NCBI RefSeq assembly: GCF_017874595.1
Contig: NZ_JAGILA010000007.1
Span: forward strand, 248,001-312,000
Length of the DNA: 64,000 nt
Direction: 5' to 3'
From: Sinorhizobium kostiense
Lineage (GTDB): Bacteria > Pseudomonadota > Alphaproteobacteria > Rhizobiales > Rhizobiaceae
Shown here: positions 18,013 through 27,364 of the stretch, piece by piece
Layout of the letters: each line of letters opens with the position of its first letter
Position numbering within the stretch: the first letter of the stretch is position 1
Notes under the pieces: generated by a model
The model's database searches: none
Told to the model about the DNA's origin: nothing
The model's input: the letters and a program-made list of their open reading frames with translations, nothing else
Translations under genes and position numbers: made by a program

Positions 18013-18465
18013 ATGACGAGCGTGACTGCCTACATGAGCCTTTTCCTGGTCGCATTCGGCGCGGCCACCCTGCTGCCTTTCCAGTCCGAGCCCCTGCTTG
18101 TGGGGTTGCTCGCGTCAGGAAAATTCTCGACGCTCTGGCTTCTCATCGTCGCCAGCACCGGCAACGTGCTGGGCTCGGTCAGCAATTGGGTGCTTGGAGG
18201 CTTCATCGACCGGTTTCACGATCGCCCATGGTTCCCGGTGAAGGAGTCGTCGCTGAAGAAGGCGGGCGGATGGTACCGTCGCTATGGTCGCTGGTCTCTG
18301 CTCCTCTCATGGATGCCCATCTTCGGTGACGCGCTCACTGTGCTTGCGGGCGTGTTGCGGGAGCCATGGTGGTCTTTCCTGCTGCTGGTCACTGTTGCAA
18401 AGGCGGGGCGCTATCTTGTCCTCGCCGCGGCGACGCGCGGCACGCTTTCGGCATTCGGCATCTGA
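18013..18465 (+). CDS. YqaA family (DedA-like) membrane protein
   Basis: The 150-residue protein has about four hydrophobic segments with the YqaA features GNVLGSVSNWVLGGFIDRF, a basic W-Y-R-R-Y-G-R-W stretch, and SWMPIFGDALTVLAG. The frame is open further upstream, but MTSVTAYMSLFLVAFG at 18013 is the natural start. It is the only plus-strand gene among the copper genes in this stretch. Members of this SNARE-associated/DedA superfamily are thought to move lipids or support membrane homeostasis; the exact role is unknown. Confidence 0.8.
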   Translation: MTSVTAYMSLFLVAFGAATLLPFQSEPLLVGLLASGKFSTLWLLIVASTGNVLGSVSNWVLGGFIDRFHDRPWFPVKESSLKKAGGWYRRYGRWSLLLSWMPIFGDALTVLAGVLREPWWSFLLLVTVAKAGRYLVLAAATRGTLSAFGI

Positions 18466-18492
18466 TTGGCTATGGTGCCCGCACAGCGCCAT

Positions 18493-18990
18493 TCAGCCGG
18501 AGCTATCCAGCCTCGCTTTAATCGAGTTCATCTGCTCGATTTCCTCGCGCTGCCCTTCAGAGATTTGTCTGCAAAGATTGACCAGTTCCTCGTCCATGAG
18601 CTTCGCTTCGCGGCACATCAGGATTGCTCCTGAATGGTGCGGGATCATCGAGGCGATGAACTGATCGTCGTCGATCCCGGCCTGCATGCGGGTTCCCGCG
18701 AACGCCACGACAAAGAGGCCAGCCAGGCCGAGATAAAGGAAGATGTTCAATCCTTTGCTCTTGTACATCCTCCCCATGGTCGCCAGCATTATGATGCCCA
18801 TCGGAGCGACCATCGTCAGCGCCATGTAGAGCGTGTTGAGGTTATTACGGAAATCGGCCCAACCGTCGATCATCGAGAACATCGCGAGGTACATGACGAG
18901 GAGGCTGAGTACCAGATTGAGGGCGAACATCAGGTAATGGTGCCGTGTCGTGTCATGGTTCTGCATCGATTGCTTGCCGTGCTCTCTCAT
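18493..18990 (-). CDS. DUF305 family membrane-anchored protein
   Basis: The 165-residue protein has three hydrophobic segments (about 17-40, 50-70 and 79-95) and a C-terminal DUF305 block with the diagnostic M-I-P-H-H-S-G-A-I-L-M and C-R-E-A, followed by EEIEQMNSIKARL. The His-His-Met residues are potential metal ligands. DUF305 proteins are frequent partners of copper P-type ATPases and multicopper oxidases. The start at 18990 gives MREHGKQSMQNHD, a His-containing cytoplasmic tail; longer starts add unlike sequence. The Cu-ATPase gene lies upstream on the same strand, separated by a short degenerate region. Confidence 0.8.
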   Translation of the reverse strand: MREHGKQSMQNHDTTRHHYLMFALNLVLSLLVMYLAMFSMIDGWADFRNNLNTLYMALTMVAPMGIIMLATMGRMYKSKGLNIFLYLGLAGLFVVAFAGTRMQAGIDDDQFIASMIPHHSGAILMCREAKLMDEELVNLCRQISEGQREEIEQMNSIKARLDSSG

Positions 18991-19118
18991 GACGATCCTC
19001 CGCTCTACAGGATGCCGAAAGTCGGTACGAGCCTTAGAAACCAGCGGTCCGGTTGTTCGTTCCATCAAAAGCAGTCCTGGATTGCGCTCATGCAACCCAG
19101 CCTCTGATGTCACCATGA

Positions 19119-19223
19119 TCACTTGGCGTGCTCCTTCACCCAGGTGGTCATCTCTTCAATTTCCTTCTTCTGCGCCTCCCAAGGCGTGCTGCCAATGCTC
19201 GCGAAGGACGAAGAACGCGGCGA
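19119..19223 (-). pseudogene. Remnant of a small metal-cluster gene (possible DUF305-like C-terminus)
   Basis: Between the Cu-ATPase and DUF305 genes, a minus-strand frame that opens only after a stop ends WEAQKKEIEEMTTWVKEHAK then TGA. This is like the tail of short DUF305 proteins. A different minus-strand frame just upstream reads LFAASLALIAAFFVLREHWQ, a membrane segment without a start in frame. The two pieces look like fragments left by deletion or frameshift. Low certainty. Confidence 0.3.
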
Positions 19224-19266
19224 TCAAAGCGAGTGAGGCGGCGAACAGCCCATCTGAGATCCAAGC

Positions 19267-21489
<2,223 letters not shown>

Positions 21490-21584
21490 TGGAATTTCTC
21501 CCTGATGGTACTCTCCGGAGACAAAGCCGGCGCCGGCACCTGCGTGCCAATTTGGCGCGTCGCGGCCGGGCCGCCAATTCTCCG

Positions 21585-22133
21585 TTATGCGTAGGCGACG
21601 AAAGACATCATTCCCGCTACCATGTGATTGAGATGGTGGCAGTGCTCGTCGAGCTTCCTTTCATCGGCGGTTCGCACGATCAGCGGTGCGGCAAGCAGGT
21701 TCTGTTCCTGCAGCGTATGCGCGTGCATCCAGTGCGTACCGCCGGAACCGACGGGAAATTTGTAGCGCCGGGTCTCTGCTGCCTTCAGAAGCGCGGCCGG
21801 ATTGTCCGGCACTCCGTCCATGTGCCACAGGGGAGTGAGCCCGTGCCAGTGGATGAGTGTCGCTTCTCCGCTATCGTTTGACAGGGTGACGTCGAAAGGG
21901 CTGTCCGCGTCGAGGGTCAGGCCGACGGATCCATCTGATTGGACGAGCCCGAAGACGTCGGCGGCTTTGCCGTTTACATCGAGCACGCGTTTCGCAATCG
22001 AAAGCGAGTGGGTAGCCCCACCTGAAGTTGCTGCCCTGCTGTTCTCTGCCCAGGCAGAAGTGGGGTTCATTGCGGCATCCGATGCGGCGACGACGCCGGA
22101 CATCAGTCCGCCCAGGAATTCACGACGTTTCAT
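21585..22133 (-). pseudogene. Multicopper oxidase with large internal deletion
   Basis: The 182-residue frame starts MKRREFLGGLMSGV, a Tat-like signal, and contains the first cupredoxin domain with IHWHG (94-98) and HWMHAH (134-139). At about residues 157-163 it jumps to the C-terminal copper motif of the same family ([13 protein letters not shown]) and ends. Full-length relatives have roughly 300 residues between these motifs, so an in-frame deletion has removed most of domains 2 and 3, including the third copper motif. It is probably inactive as an oxidase, though a small copper-binding product could still be made. Confidence 0.75.
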
Positions 22134-22230
22134 TTGTTTGACCTCTTGTTCCGTGCCGGCCGGTGCCGGCGAAGATCGCGTCACTCGATTGCGATCGTGG
22201 AAGGCTTGCCGTCTCTTCGACGGCAAGCGC

Positions 22231-22623
22231 TCATTCGGCAGATCGGGGAGGGCCGATGGCGGGTCGAGAGTAGATGCCGGTGATGGGCTGCTGAGGGCCG
22301 AAGTCCCGGTGGCCATTGGGCTTCACGGTAAACCCGACGGGAATCGGTGCCGGGAAGAGAGCGTTGCATAGGCTGCAGACACTCTTGCAGCACGCCTTCT
22401 GGTCGCCTGGTTCGGTGTCAACGGGAGGAGCAGGATCGCTCTGCGGAGAGACGATATGTTCCGTACTGAGCGCGTGTGGCTGGCACTTGACGACGGCTGC
22501 CTCGGCCATCGGCGCGAACAGAAACACAATTGCGACCAAAATGGCCAACAATTCTGTTGCGCGTTTCCGGACGATCTGGCTGGCGGCGATCATGTTTCGC
22601 TCGAACTTTCGTACTCCATTCAA
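22231..22623 (-). CDS. Small secreted CCKxxC protein (DUF2946-like), second copy
   Basis: 130 residues from MNGVRKF, or 120 from the internal MIAASQ start. It has a hydrophobic export signal ending AEAAVVKCQ, a Ser/Pro/Asp linker, A-C-C-K-S-V-C-S-L-C, and a Pro-rich tail (YSRPAIGPPR). The order of elements matches the protein encoded at 17417-17788, so the two are likely paralogues. It precedes the deleted multicopper oxidase and Cu-ATPase genes on the same strand and has a perfect 20-bp palindrome just upstream. Function unknown; extracytoplasmic copper binding is inferred. Confidence 0.6.
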   Translation of the reverse strand: MNGVRKFERNMIAASQIVRKRATELLAILVAIVFLFAPMAEAAVVKCQPHALSTEHIVSPQSDPAPPVDTEPGDQKACCKSVCSLCNALFPAPIPVGFTVKPNGHRDFGPQQPITGIYSRPAIGPPRSAE

Positions 22624-22632
22624 TCACAGTGC

Positions 22633-22652
22633 GCGAGGGTTGCAACCCTCGC
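22633..22652. promoter_or_regulatory. Perfect 20-bp palindrome upstream of the CCKxxC gene
   Basis: GCGAGGGTTGCAACCCTCGC ends ten bases before the proposed start of the minus-strand gene at 22623. There is no T-run on either side, so an operator for a dimeric regulator is more likely than a terminator. It lies between the Crp/Fnr gene (3' end at 22864) and the CCKxxC gene. Confidence 0.5.
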
Positions 22653-22863
22653 CTTGGCCCCGATCAATCGGCGGCGAGTCCGGAGCCAATGGATCGACGG
22701 TGTATTCGGGAGAATTGCACAAGAATGTGTTCGAAGGCGGCGAAATGGTCCAGCCTCGCTCTCGTAGCCGTTTTCGCTGCAACTCTCGGCAGCGGCGGCT
22801 CAGGAGGCTCCATCCGCCAGCGCCCATGTCGATGCGGCATCTTTTTATAAGTGATAACTGAAA

Positions 22864-23448
22864 TTATAGCTGCCCAGTCGGCGGCACGCCCTCTTCCCGG
22901 TAGACTGAACGGCGGGCGGACAGTTCCCGATACAGTGCCTCGGGCGCAACGCCGAGTTCCTCTGCCAGACCCCGCCATGCACCCTTTGGCGGAAGTTGTC
23001 CTTCGTTCCACGTTAGCCAGGCTTCCAGCCGCGCTCTTACCGTACGCAATGATGCGATCTCCGCACGCTTTCTGACGCTCTGAAGTTCCTGCGATAAGTG
23101 CCTTGCCCAAGCGCGCGCAAAGGCCGGCTCTTTCTCCAATAGCTCCCTTACCGTGGCAATGGGCACGATCGAGACGTTCGCCTTCTTTGTCACCAGGGCA
23201 TCGCAATGATAGCGATCCGAAAAAACCGATGCCTCTGCCAGGATCGAGAGGTCTCCCGAGCGCTGTAGGACCGTGGGGCTGCCGTCCTCCTGGTAGCGAA
23301 CGAGGTTCACGGACCCTTCGCTGACCAGAAACAGCGCAGTAATGCGATCGCCTCGGTGAAAGAGGTGTTCGTTCTTTTCGAACGACCTTTTCGCGACGAC
23401 TTTCGTCTTCAGATGAACGAGAATTTCTCCGAACATGATAGCGATCAT
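22864..23448 (-). CDS. Crp/Fnr family transcriptional regulator
   Basis: About 194 residues from the ATG at 23448, or 190 from 23436. There is a cyclic-nucleotide-binding-like domain (EKNEHLFHRGDRITALFLVSEGSVNL, GDLSILAEASVFSDRYHC) and a C-terminal winged helix (KGAWRGLAEELGVAPEALYRELSARR). No Fnr-type N-terminal Cys cluster is present, so it is not an Fe-S oxygen sensor. Both candidate start codons lie inside a palindrome with Fnr-box-like half sites. Divergent from a Spy/CpxP-like gene, and probably regulates itself and that gene, perhaps the wider copper cluster. The start is uncertain. Confidence 0.82.
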   Translation of the reverse strand: MIAIMFGEILVHLKTKVVAKRSFEKNEHLFHRGDRITALFLVSEGSVNLVRYQEDGSPTVLQRSGDLSILAEASVFSDRYHCDALVTKKANVSIVPIATVRELLEKEPAFARAWARHLSQELQSVRKRAEIASLRTVRARLEAWLTWNEGQLPPKGAWRGLAEELGVAPEALYRELSARRSVYREEGVPPTGQL

Positions 23449-23455
23449 GTTCGGA
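23428..23455. promoter_or_regulatory. Fnr-box-like palindrome over the start of the Crp/Fnr gene
   Basis: Twelve-base arms TCCGAACATGAT and ATCATGTTCGGA flank AGCG. The core ATGAT-N4-ATCAT differs from the Fnr/FixK consensus TTGAT-N4-ATCAA only at the outer bases. It lies in the divergent region between the regulator and the Spy/CpxP-like gene (start 23506). Confidence 0.6.
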
Positions 23456-23505
23456 ATGCCCACGGTTTGGCAAGGTCGTCCCCTCGAATGCTCAAACGGT
23501 GCCCC

Positions 23506-24024
23506 ATGAAAAGACTCATGACTGCTCTGATCGCGATTTTGATGCCACTGACCGCTGTGGCCGAAAGCGCACACGTCCATTCTTCTCCCTATGCCGGGCA
23601 GGAGCATCGACCCATCAAAAGCCTGTCGCCAGAAGACATTGCAGAACTGGAGAACGGGGGCGGCTGGGGACTGGCGAAGGCGGCCGAGCTGAATGGAATC
23701 CCCGGTCCGTCGCATGTCCTGAAGATGAAAGACGATCTGGACCTGACGGCCGAACAGGAAGAAGAAGTGACCAGCATTTTTGAGCACATGCGCAGCGCGG
23801 CGGTCTCGGCCGGAAAGGGATTGATAGCCGGGGAACGTGCGCTCGAAACCGCCTTCCGAGAGCGTTCCATCGATCGAGATGGCCTGTGGGAATATCTCCA
23901 TCGGATCGAGGCTAGTCGCGCCAAACTTCGCTACGCGCACCTTGCCGCGCACCTGGAGATGGTGCGCGTTCTCAGTGCCGCGCAAATAGACCGCTACAAC
24001 GAGTTGCGCGGATATTCCCGGTAG
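23506..24024 (+). CDS. Spy/CpxP-like periplasmic protein
   Basis: The 172-residue precursor has a signal peptide (MKRLMTALIAILMPLTAVAES) and an all-helical mature part with MKDDLDLTAEQEEEVTSIFEHMRSAA, the LTxxQ-like region of the Spy/CpxP/heavy-metal-sensor group, plus His at the mature N-terminus (HVHSSPYAGQEH). Such proteins act as periplasmic chaperones or metal-stress sensors. It is divergent from the Crp/Fnr gene with a shared palindrome, so it is probably controlled by that regulator. The start is chosen at the ATG that opens the signal peptide; the frame extends further upstream into the regulator gene. Confidence 0.72.
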   Translation: MKRLMTALIAILMPLTAVAESAHVHSSPYAGQEHRPIKSLSPEDIAELENGGGWGLAKAAELNGIPGPSHVLKMKDDLDLTAEQEEEVTSIFEHMRSAAVSAGKGLIAGERALETAFRERSIDRDGLWEYLHRIEASRAKLRYAHLAAHLEMVRVLSAAQIDRYNELRGYSR

Positions 24025-24224
24025 CCACGCTGCCAGCGCGTTCTCGCCGCTCACCACCAGGCTTGCCTGCCAACCCGCGGAGCCGCCCGCGACAGAAGTG
24101 CTCGCGAGATCGTGATTGTGTCTGCGGCTCGGTCGATGAAGTTTCCAACCGCGGAGGTCAATTGATCCGTTAACATTGGCTCGACGGAAACAAGCGGGCG
24201 TCATCCGCTACCGGGAGAGCAGAC

Positions 24225-24680
24225 ATGAAAAGAAGAGAATTCCTGTATTCCGCCGCCGCCATCGGATCGTTCTGCCTGGCAAGACCCGGCTGGGCGGCAA
24301 GTGAAAAAATGGTCGTCTATAAGGACCCGAACTGTGGCTGTTGCCATGCATGGTCTGAGGCTATGAGAGCCGCGGGAGTTTCCGTAACCGCTCAGGACGT
24401 TGCCGATTTGAACGCTGTGAAGCAGCGCTATGCTATCCCCGTCGAGATGCAGGGCTGCCATACGGCCGTCGTTGCAGGTTACTACCTGGAGGGCCATGTC
24501 CCACTGGAGGCTATCAGCAGGCTGCTCGCCGAGCGACCGGACCTTGCTGGGCTCGCCGTTCCTGGGATGCCAGAGGGTTCCTTAGGCATGGGTGACGATC
24601 CCCGAGCGTCCTACGATGTGTTCGCCGTCAGCAAGGATGGCTCCACTAAGATCTATCAGGCAGTCAGGCCGAATATCTGA
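24225..24680 (+). CDS. DUF411 metal-binding protein
   Basis: The 151-residue precursor starts MKRREFLYSAAAIG, an Arg-Arg (Tat-like) signal. The mature protein has DPNCGCCHAW (Cys37, Cys39, Cys40) and MQGCHTA (Cys78), followed by the conserved GHVP block and GMP..S..MG region of DUF411. These thioredoxin-fold-like proteins are associated with copper resistance and are likely periplasmic copper chaperones. GGGAGAGC lies just before the ATG. It stands alone on the plus strand between the Spy-like gene and a convergent SGNH hydrolase gene. Confidence 0.85.
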   Translation: MKRREFLYSAAAIGSFCLARPGWAASEKMVVYKDPNCGCCHAWSEAMRAAGVSVTAQDVADLNAVKQRYAIPVEMQGCHTAVVAGYYLEGHVPLEAISRLLAERPDLAGLAVPGMPEGSLGMGDDPRASYDVFAVSKDGSTKIYQAVRPNI

Positions 24681-24685
24681 GGCAG

Positions 24686-25420
24686 TTAGCGCGCGATCAT
24701 TTCGGCGCGGCTCCCTGAGAACTTGTCTCGGGTGAGGAATGAGACGATCGCCGCGGCGATTTTGCTGCCGCCGGTTTCAGAAGGCTCGATGGCGTTGACG
24801 AAATCGCTGTCCTCATCGCAGATAACGCGCAGGTCGATCAATGCTACTGCCCGCTCCGCGGCTGCCCGCGTGATACAATCATTGAGGATCGAGAGCGCCG
24901 TAACGGCGACCCGCCTCTGGTCCGGGTCTGCGTATCGCACGTCGTAGATCGAGCAGACGGCCGTGGGGAGGTCGGCTGCCAGAACAGCGTCCAGAGTGGA
25001 TAGGTAGTTCGAGCAGAACTGCTCTCGTATTTCCGAGAGCCTGAGCAATGCGTCGCCCACGGAGCGCGAGGGCGAGTTCAAAACATCGGAGACGCTGAGA
25101 GCATCGTTGCCGCCCATGCTTACCACCAAATGGGTGGCGTCGCTCGGCAAGCGCCGCATCTGTAGGCGCACATCTTTCATGACACTGCCATCGGCGGCGA
25201 GCATCACGGCCGACCAACCGGCCGGCAGCCGGCCCACCAGGTGCTCGAGGACGTCTGCACCGCCCGAGACATAGGCACTGTTGTCGAAGACGGAGTCCCC
25301 CAGAAGCACGACCTTGTTCGGCATGGTCCCAGTTCCTGCCAAAGTGCGTGGCATGTGCGCAGTTGCGGGCAATACGGCAGCCGCCATCAAGACGCCTCTG
25401 CGCGACAACGCCAACTTCAC
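24686..25420 (-). CDS. SGNH/GDSL family hydrolase, exported
   Basis: The 244-residue protein has a signal peptide (KLALSRRGVLMAAAVLPATAHM) and the SGNH blocks VVLLGDSVFDN (Ser nucleophile), GGNDAL and a late D-x-x-H-like region that is not clear. The proposed start is GTG at 25420, preceded by GAGGAGA and giving a proper signal; the longer ATG frame adds an unlike Cys-rich stretch. Esterase or lipase activity on an unknown extracytoplasmic substrate is inferred. It is convergent with the DUF411 gene. Confidence 0.7.
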   Translation of the reverse strand: MKLALSRRGVLMAAAVLPATAHMPRTLAGTGTMPNKVVLLGDSVFDNSAYVSGGADVLEHLVGRLPAGWSAVMLAADGSVMKDVRLQMRRLPSDATHLVVSMGGNDALSVSDVLNSPSRSVGDALLRLSEIREQFCSNYLSTLDAVLAADLPTAVCSIYDVRYADPDQRRVAVTALSILNDCITRAAAERAVALIDLRVICDEDSDFVNAIEPSETGGSKIAAAIVSFLTRDKFSGSRAEMIAR

Positions 25421-25696
25421 GGCACATTTCTCCTCGGTCAGCCCCTTTATAGCTAGCGGTGAGAAAGTGTGAGGCAAGTTGCTGCATAAGCTTTTAGGGC
25501 TCGTGAAGCAACAGCAGCACGCCGGCATGTGATCGTCCTCGGCCACCCACCGTGTGTGTCTTTTGACAACTGCAAAACCGAACCGTTCCGCGCTACACTT
25601 TGTTTGCATCGGGAAGACCTCCGCTCAGGGGAAGTCTTCTGATTCGGAACCCCATGCGCCTCACATGGTGGAAATGCAGCCAGAGATACCTGCCTG

Positions 25697-26863
25697 ATGA
25701 GACGATGGTTTTGGATCGCTGCGCTCCTGGTGTTCGCCACGGTGGCTTTCAAACCATTGCTCTTCCGCGCGGGCGAAGCCCTTCTGGTGATCGAGGATGT
25801 CGCCGCGGGCCCTGGGGCGAGCCGTTTAAAGGCGTGGAGAGCGGCGCCCGTTCGCGAAGCGATCACCTATCGCCTATCAGGCAAAACGAACACCTCGGAT
25901 GTCTATCGTCCGGGCGGAGGCGAGCAGGCACGCGCGATCGTGGTCCTTGTGCCCGGCATCGTGCGGCTTGGCAACGATGACCCCCGTATCGTCGCGTTCG
26001 CGGAGACCATGGCGAGATCGCGGTTCTTGGTGTTCGTGCCGGATCTCCAAAGCCTGCGCGACCTGTCGATCCGGTCTGAGGATGTTGGTGAGCTCAGCGC
26101 TCTCACTTGGCACATCGCCTCGAAGGAGACCGCCGGCGCCGAGAAGAGCGTCGGGATCGTCGCGTTTTCCTATGCTGCCGGGCCGGCCATTCTAGCGGCG
26201 ATGGACCCACAGACCCGGAGGCTTGTCCGTTTCGTTTACACCGTCGGCACCTACTACGACATCGTTTCCCTCGGCACCTATTTGACGACAGGCTATTTTC
26301 GCGAAGGCCCCGATCGGCGCTGGCAGACACAAACGCCGAGCTCCTATGCCACCTGGGTCTTCGTCCATAGCAGCGCAGCGTGGCTGAAGGACCCGACGGA
26401 TCGGCGGATTCTCAGAGCTATGTCAGAGGCAAAGCTCGCGGACCCCGACGTCGATGTGAGAGGTTTTGCTGTTCAGCTTGGGCCAGAGGGCCAAGCGGTA
26501 TATCGGCTGCTCCTCAACAGAGATCCGGAGAAGGCGGCGCGGCTCATCTCAGAACTGCCGGCGTCGCTGCTCGCCGAGTTTCAACGCCTTGATCTCCGCT
26601 TACGGAATATGGCCGATCTCAAGGCCACTCTCATCCTCGTTCATGGCCGAGACGACACGCTGATCCCCTATTCGGAGAGCGTCAGGTTGGCGGCTGCGGC
26701 TGACGCGGACAGGACGCATCTTTTCATCATTGGAAGCCTGGCTCACGTCGAGCTCGGGGCCAGCGGCACCCTTGATCTGTGGACGCTTGCGCGGGCCTCC
26801 TATCTGCTGCTTAGCGAGCGCGATGCGATGCCCCCGCCTGTCGCTCATCGACTCAGCGGGTAG
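25697..26863 (+). CDS. Alpha/beta hydrolase family protein
   Basis: The 388-residue protein has an N-terminal hydrophobic anchor or signal (FWIAALLVFATVAFKPLLF), then an alpha/beta hydrolase core: VVLVPGIVRLG, a nucleophile-elbow-like VAFSYAAGPA (Ser in F-S-Y-A-A-G), LVHGRDDTLIPY with the acid, and SLAHVELG with the catalytic His. The substrate is unknown. It is the last intact gene before the arsC remnant and recG, transcribed toward them. Confidence 0.75.
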   Translation: MRRWFWIAALLVFATVAFKPLLFRAGEALLVIEDVAAGPGASRLKAWRAAPVREAITYRLSGKTNTSDVYRPGGGEQARAIVVLVPGIVRLGNDDPRIVAFAETMARSRFLVFVPDLQSLRDLSIRSEDVGELSALTWHIASKETAGAEKSVGIVAFSYAAGPAILAAMDPQTRRLVRFVYTVGTYYDIVSLGTYLTTGYFREGPDRRWQTQTPSSYATWVFVHSSAAWLKDPTDRRILRAMSEAKLADPDVDVRGFAVQLGPEGQAVYRLLLNRDPEKAARLISELPASLLAEFQRLDLRLRNMADLKATLILVHGRDDTLIPYSESVRLAAAADADRTHLFIIGSLAHVELGASGTLDLWTLARASYLLLSERDAMPPPVAHRLSG

Positions 26864-26963
26864 CCAGTAGCTGCCAAGCGAGCCTACAACCCACAAAACG
26901 GTTGCGAGAACCAAAGGATCGATGTCCGGCCTGCGGAGGTGATGCGGATCGGCGGCTGGAAGA

Positions 26964-27361
26964 TCAACCAATGCGTCGGCCGTCGGCGTCGAGAACCGCT
27001 TCGCCATCTTCCTTGGCGAACGGCCCCTAAAGGCGTCCGCGGGAAGGATGTCGAGAACCAATTCGGATGGCCGCGCCAGTCGGGTGCCCAAAGGCGTGAT
27101 GACGAATGGCCGGTTGATCAGGATCGGATGCTCCAGCATTGCCGTCAGGAGATCTTCGTCGGACAGTGCCGGATTCTCAAGCCCGAGCTCCGCATAGGGC
27201 GTTCCCTTCTCCCGGATCGCTTCGCGGACGGAGAGGCCGGCGTCGCGGATCGTCCTCGCGAGTTCGTCGCGGCTCGGCGGAGTCTTGAGGTACTCGACAA
27301 CCTTTGGCTCGATGCCTGCGTGGCGGATCAGCGCCGCGGCCCTGTGGCCGCCCCGCGTTAA
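26964..27361 (-). pseudogene. arsC: Arsenate reductase (ArsC), 5'-truncated and frameshifted
   Basis: A minus-strand frame opening at 27361 reads AALIRHAGIEPKVVEYLKTPPSR, then ELGLENPALSDEDLL, HPILINRPFVITPLGTRLARPSE and VLDILP, which is glutaredoxin-type ArsC from about residue 20 onward. The N-terminal HNPxCGTSR segment with the catalytic Cys is missing, and no start exists. Near 27022-27037 (cggcccctaaaggc) a one-base shift is needed to continue into PFAKEDGEAVLDADGRR, which ends at TGA 26964-26966. The gene abuts the recG stop (27365), suggesting loss at the border of the accessory block. Confidence 0.8.
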
Positions 27362-27364
27362 TCA

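Noticed and set aside
22725..22850. Short plus-strand frame MCSKAAKWSSLALVAVF with a signal-peptide-like start
   Set aside because: It lasts only about 41 codons and looks like a leftover signal peptide; a one-base shift would read AQEAPSASAHVDAASFYK. Too short and degenerate to call a gene.
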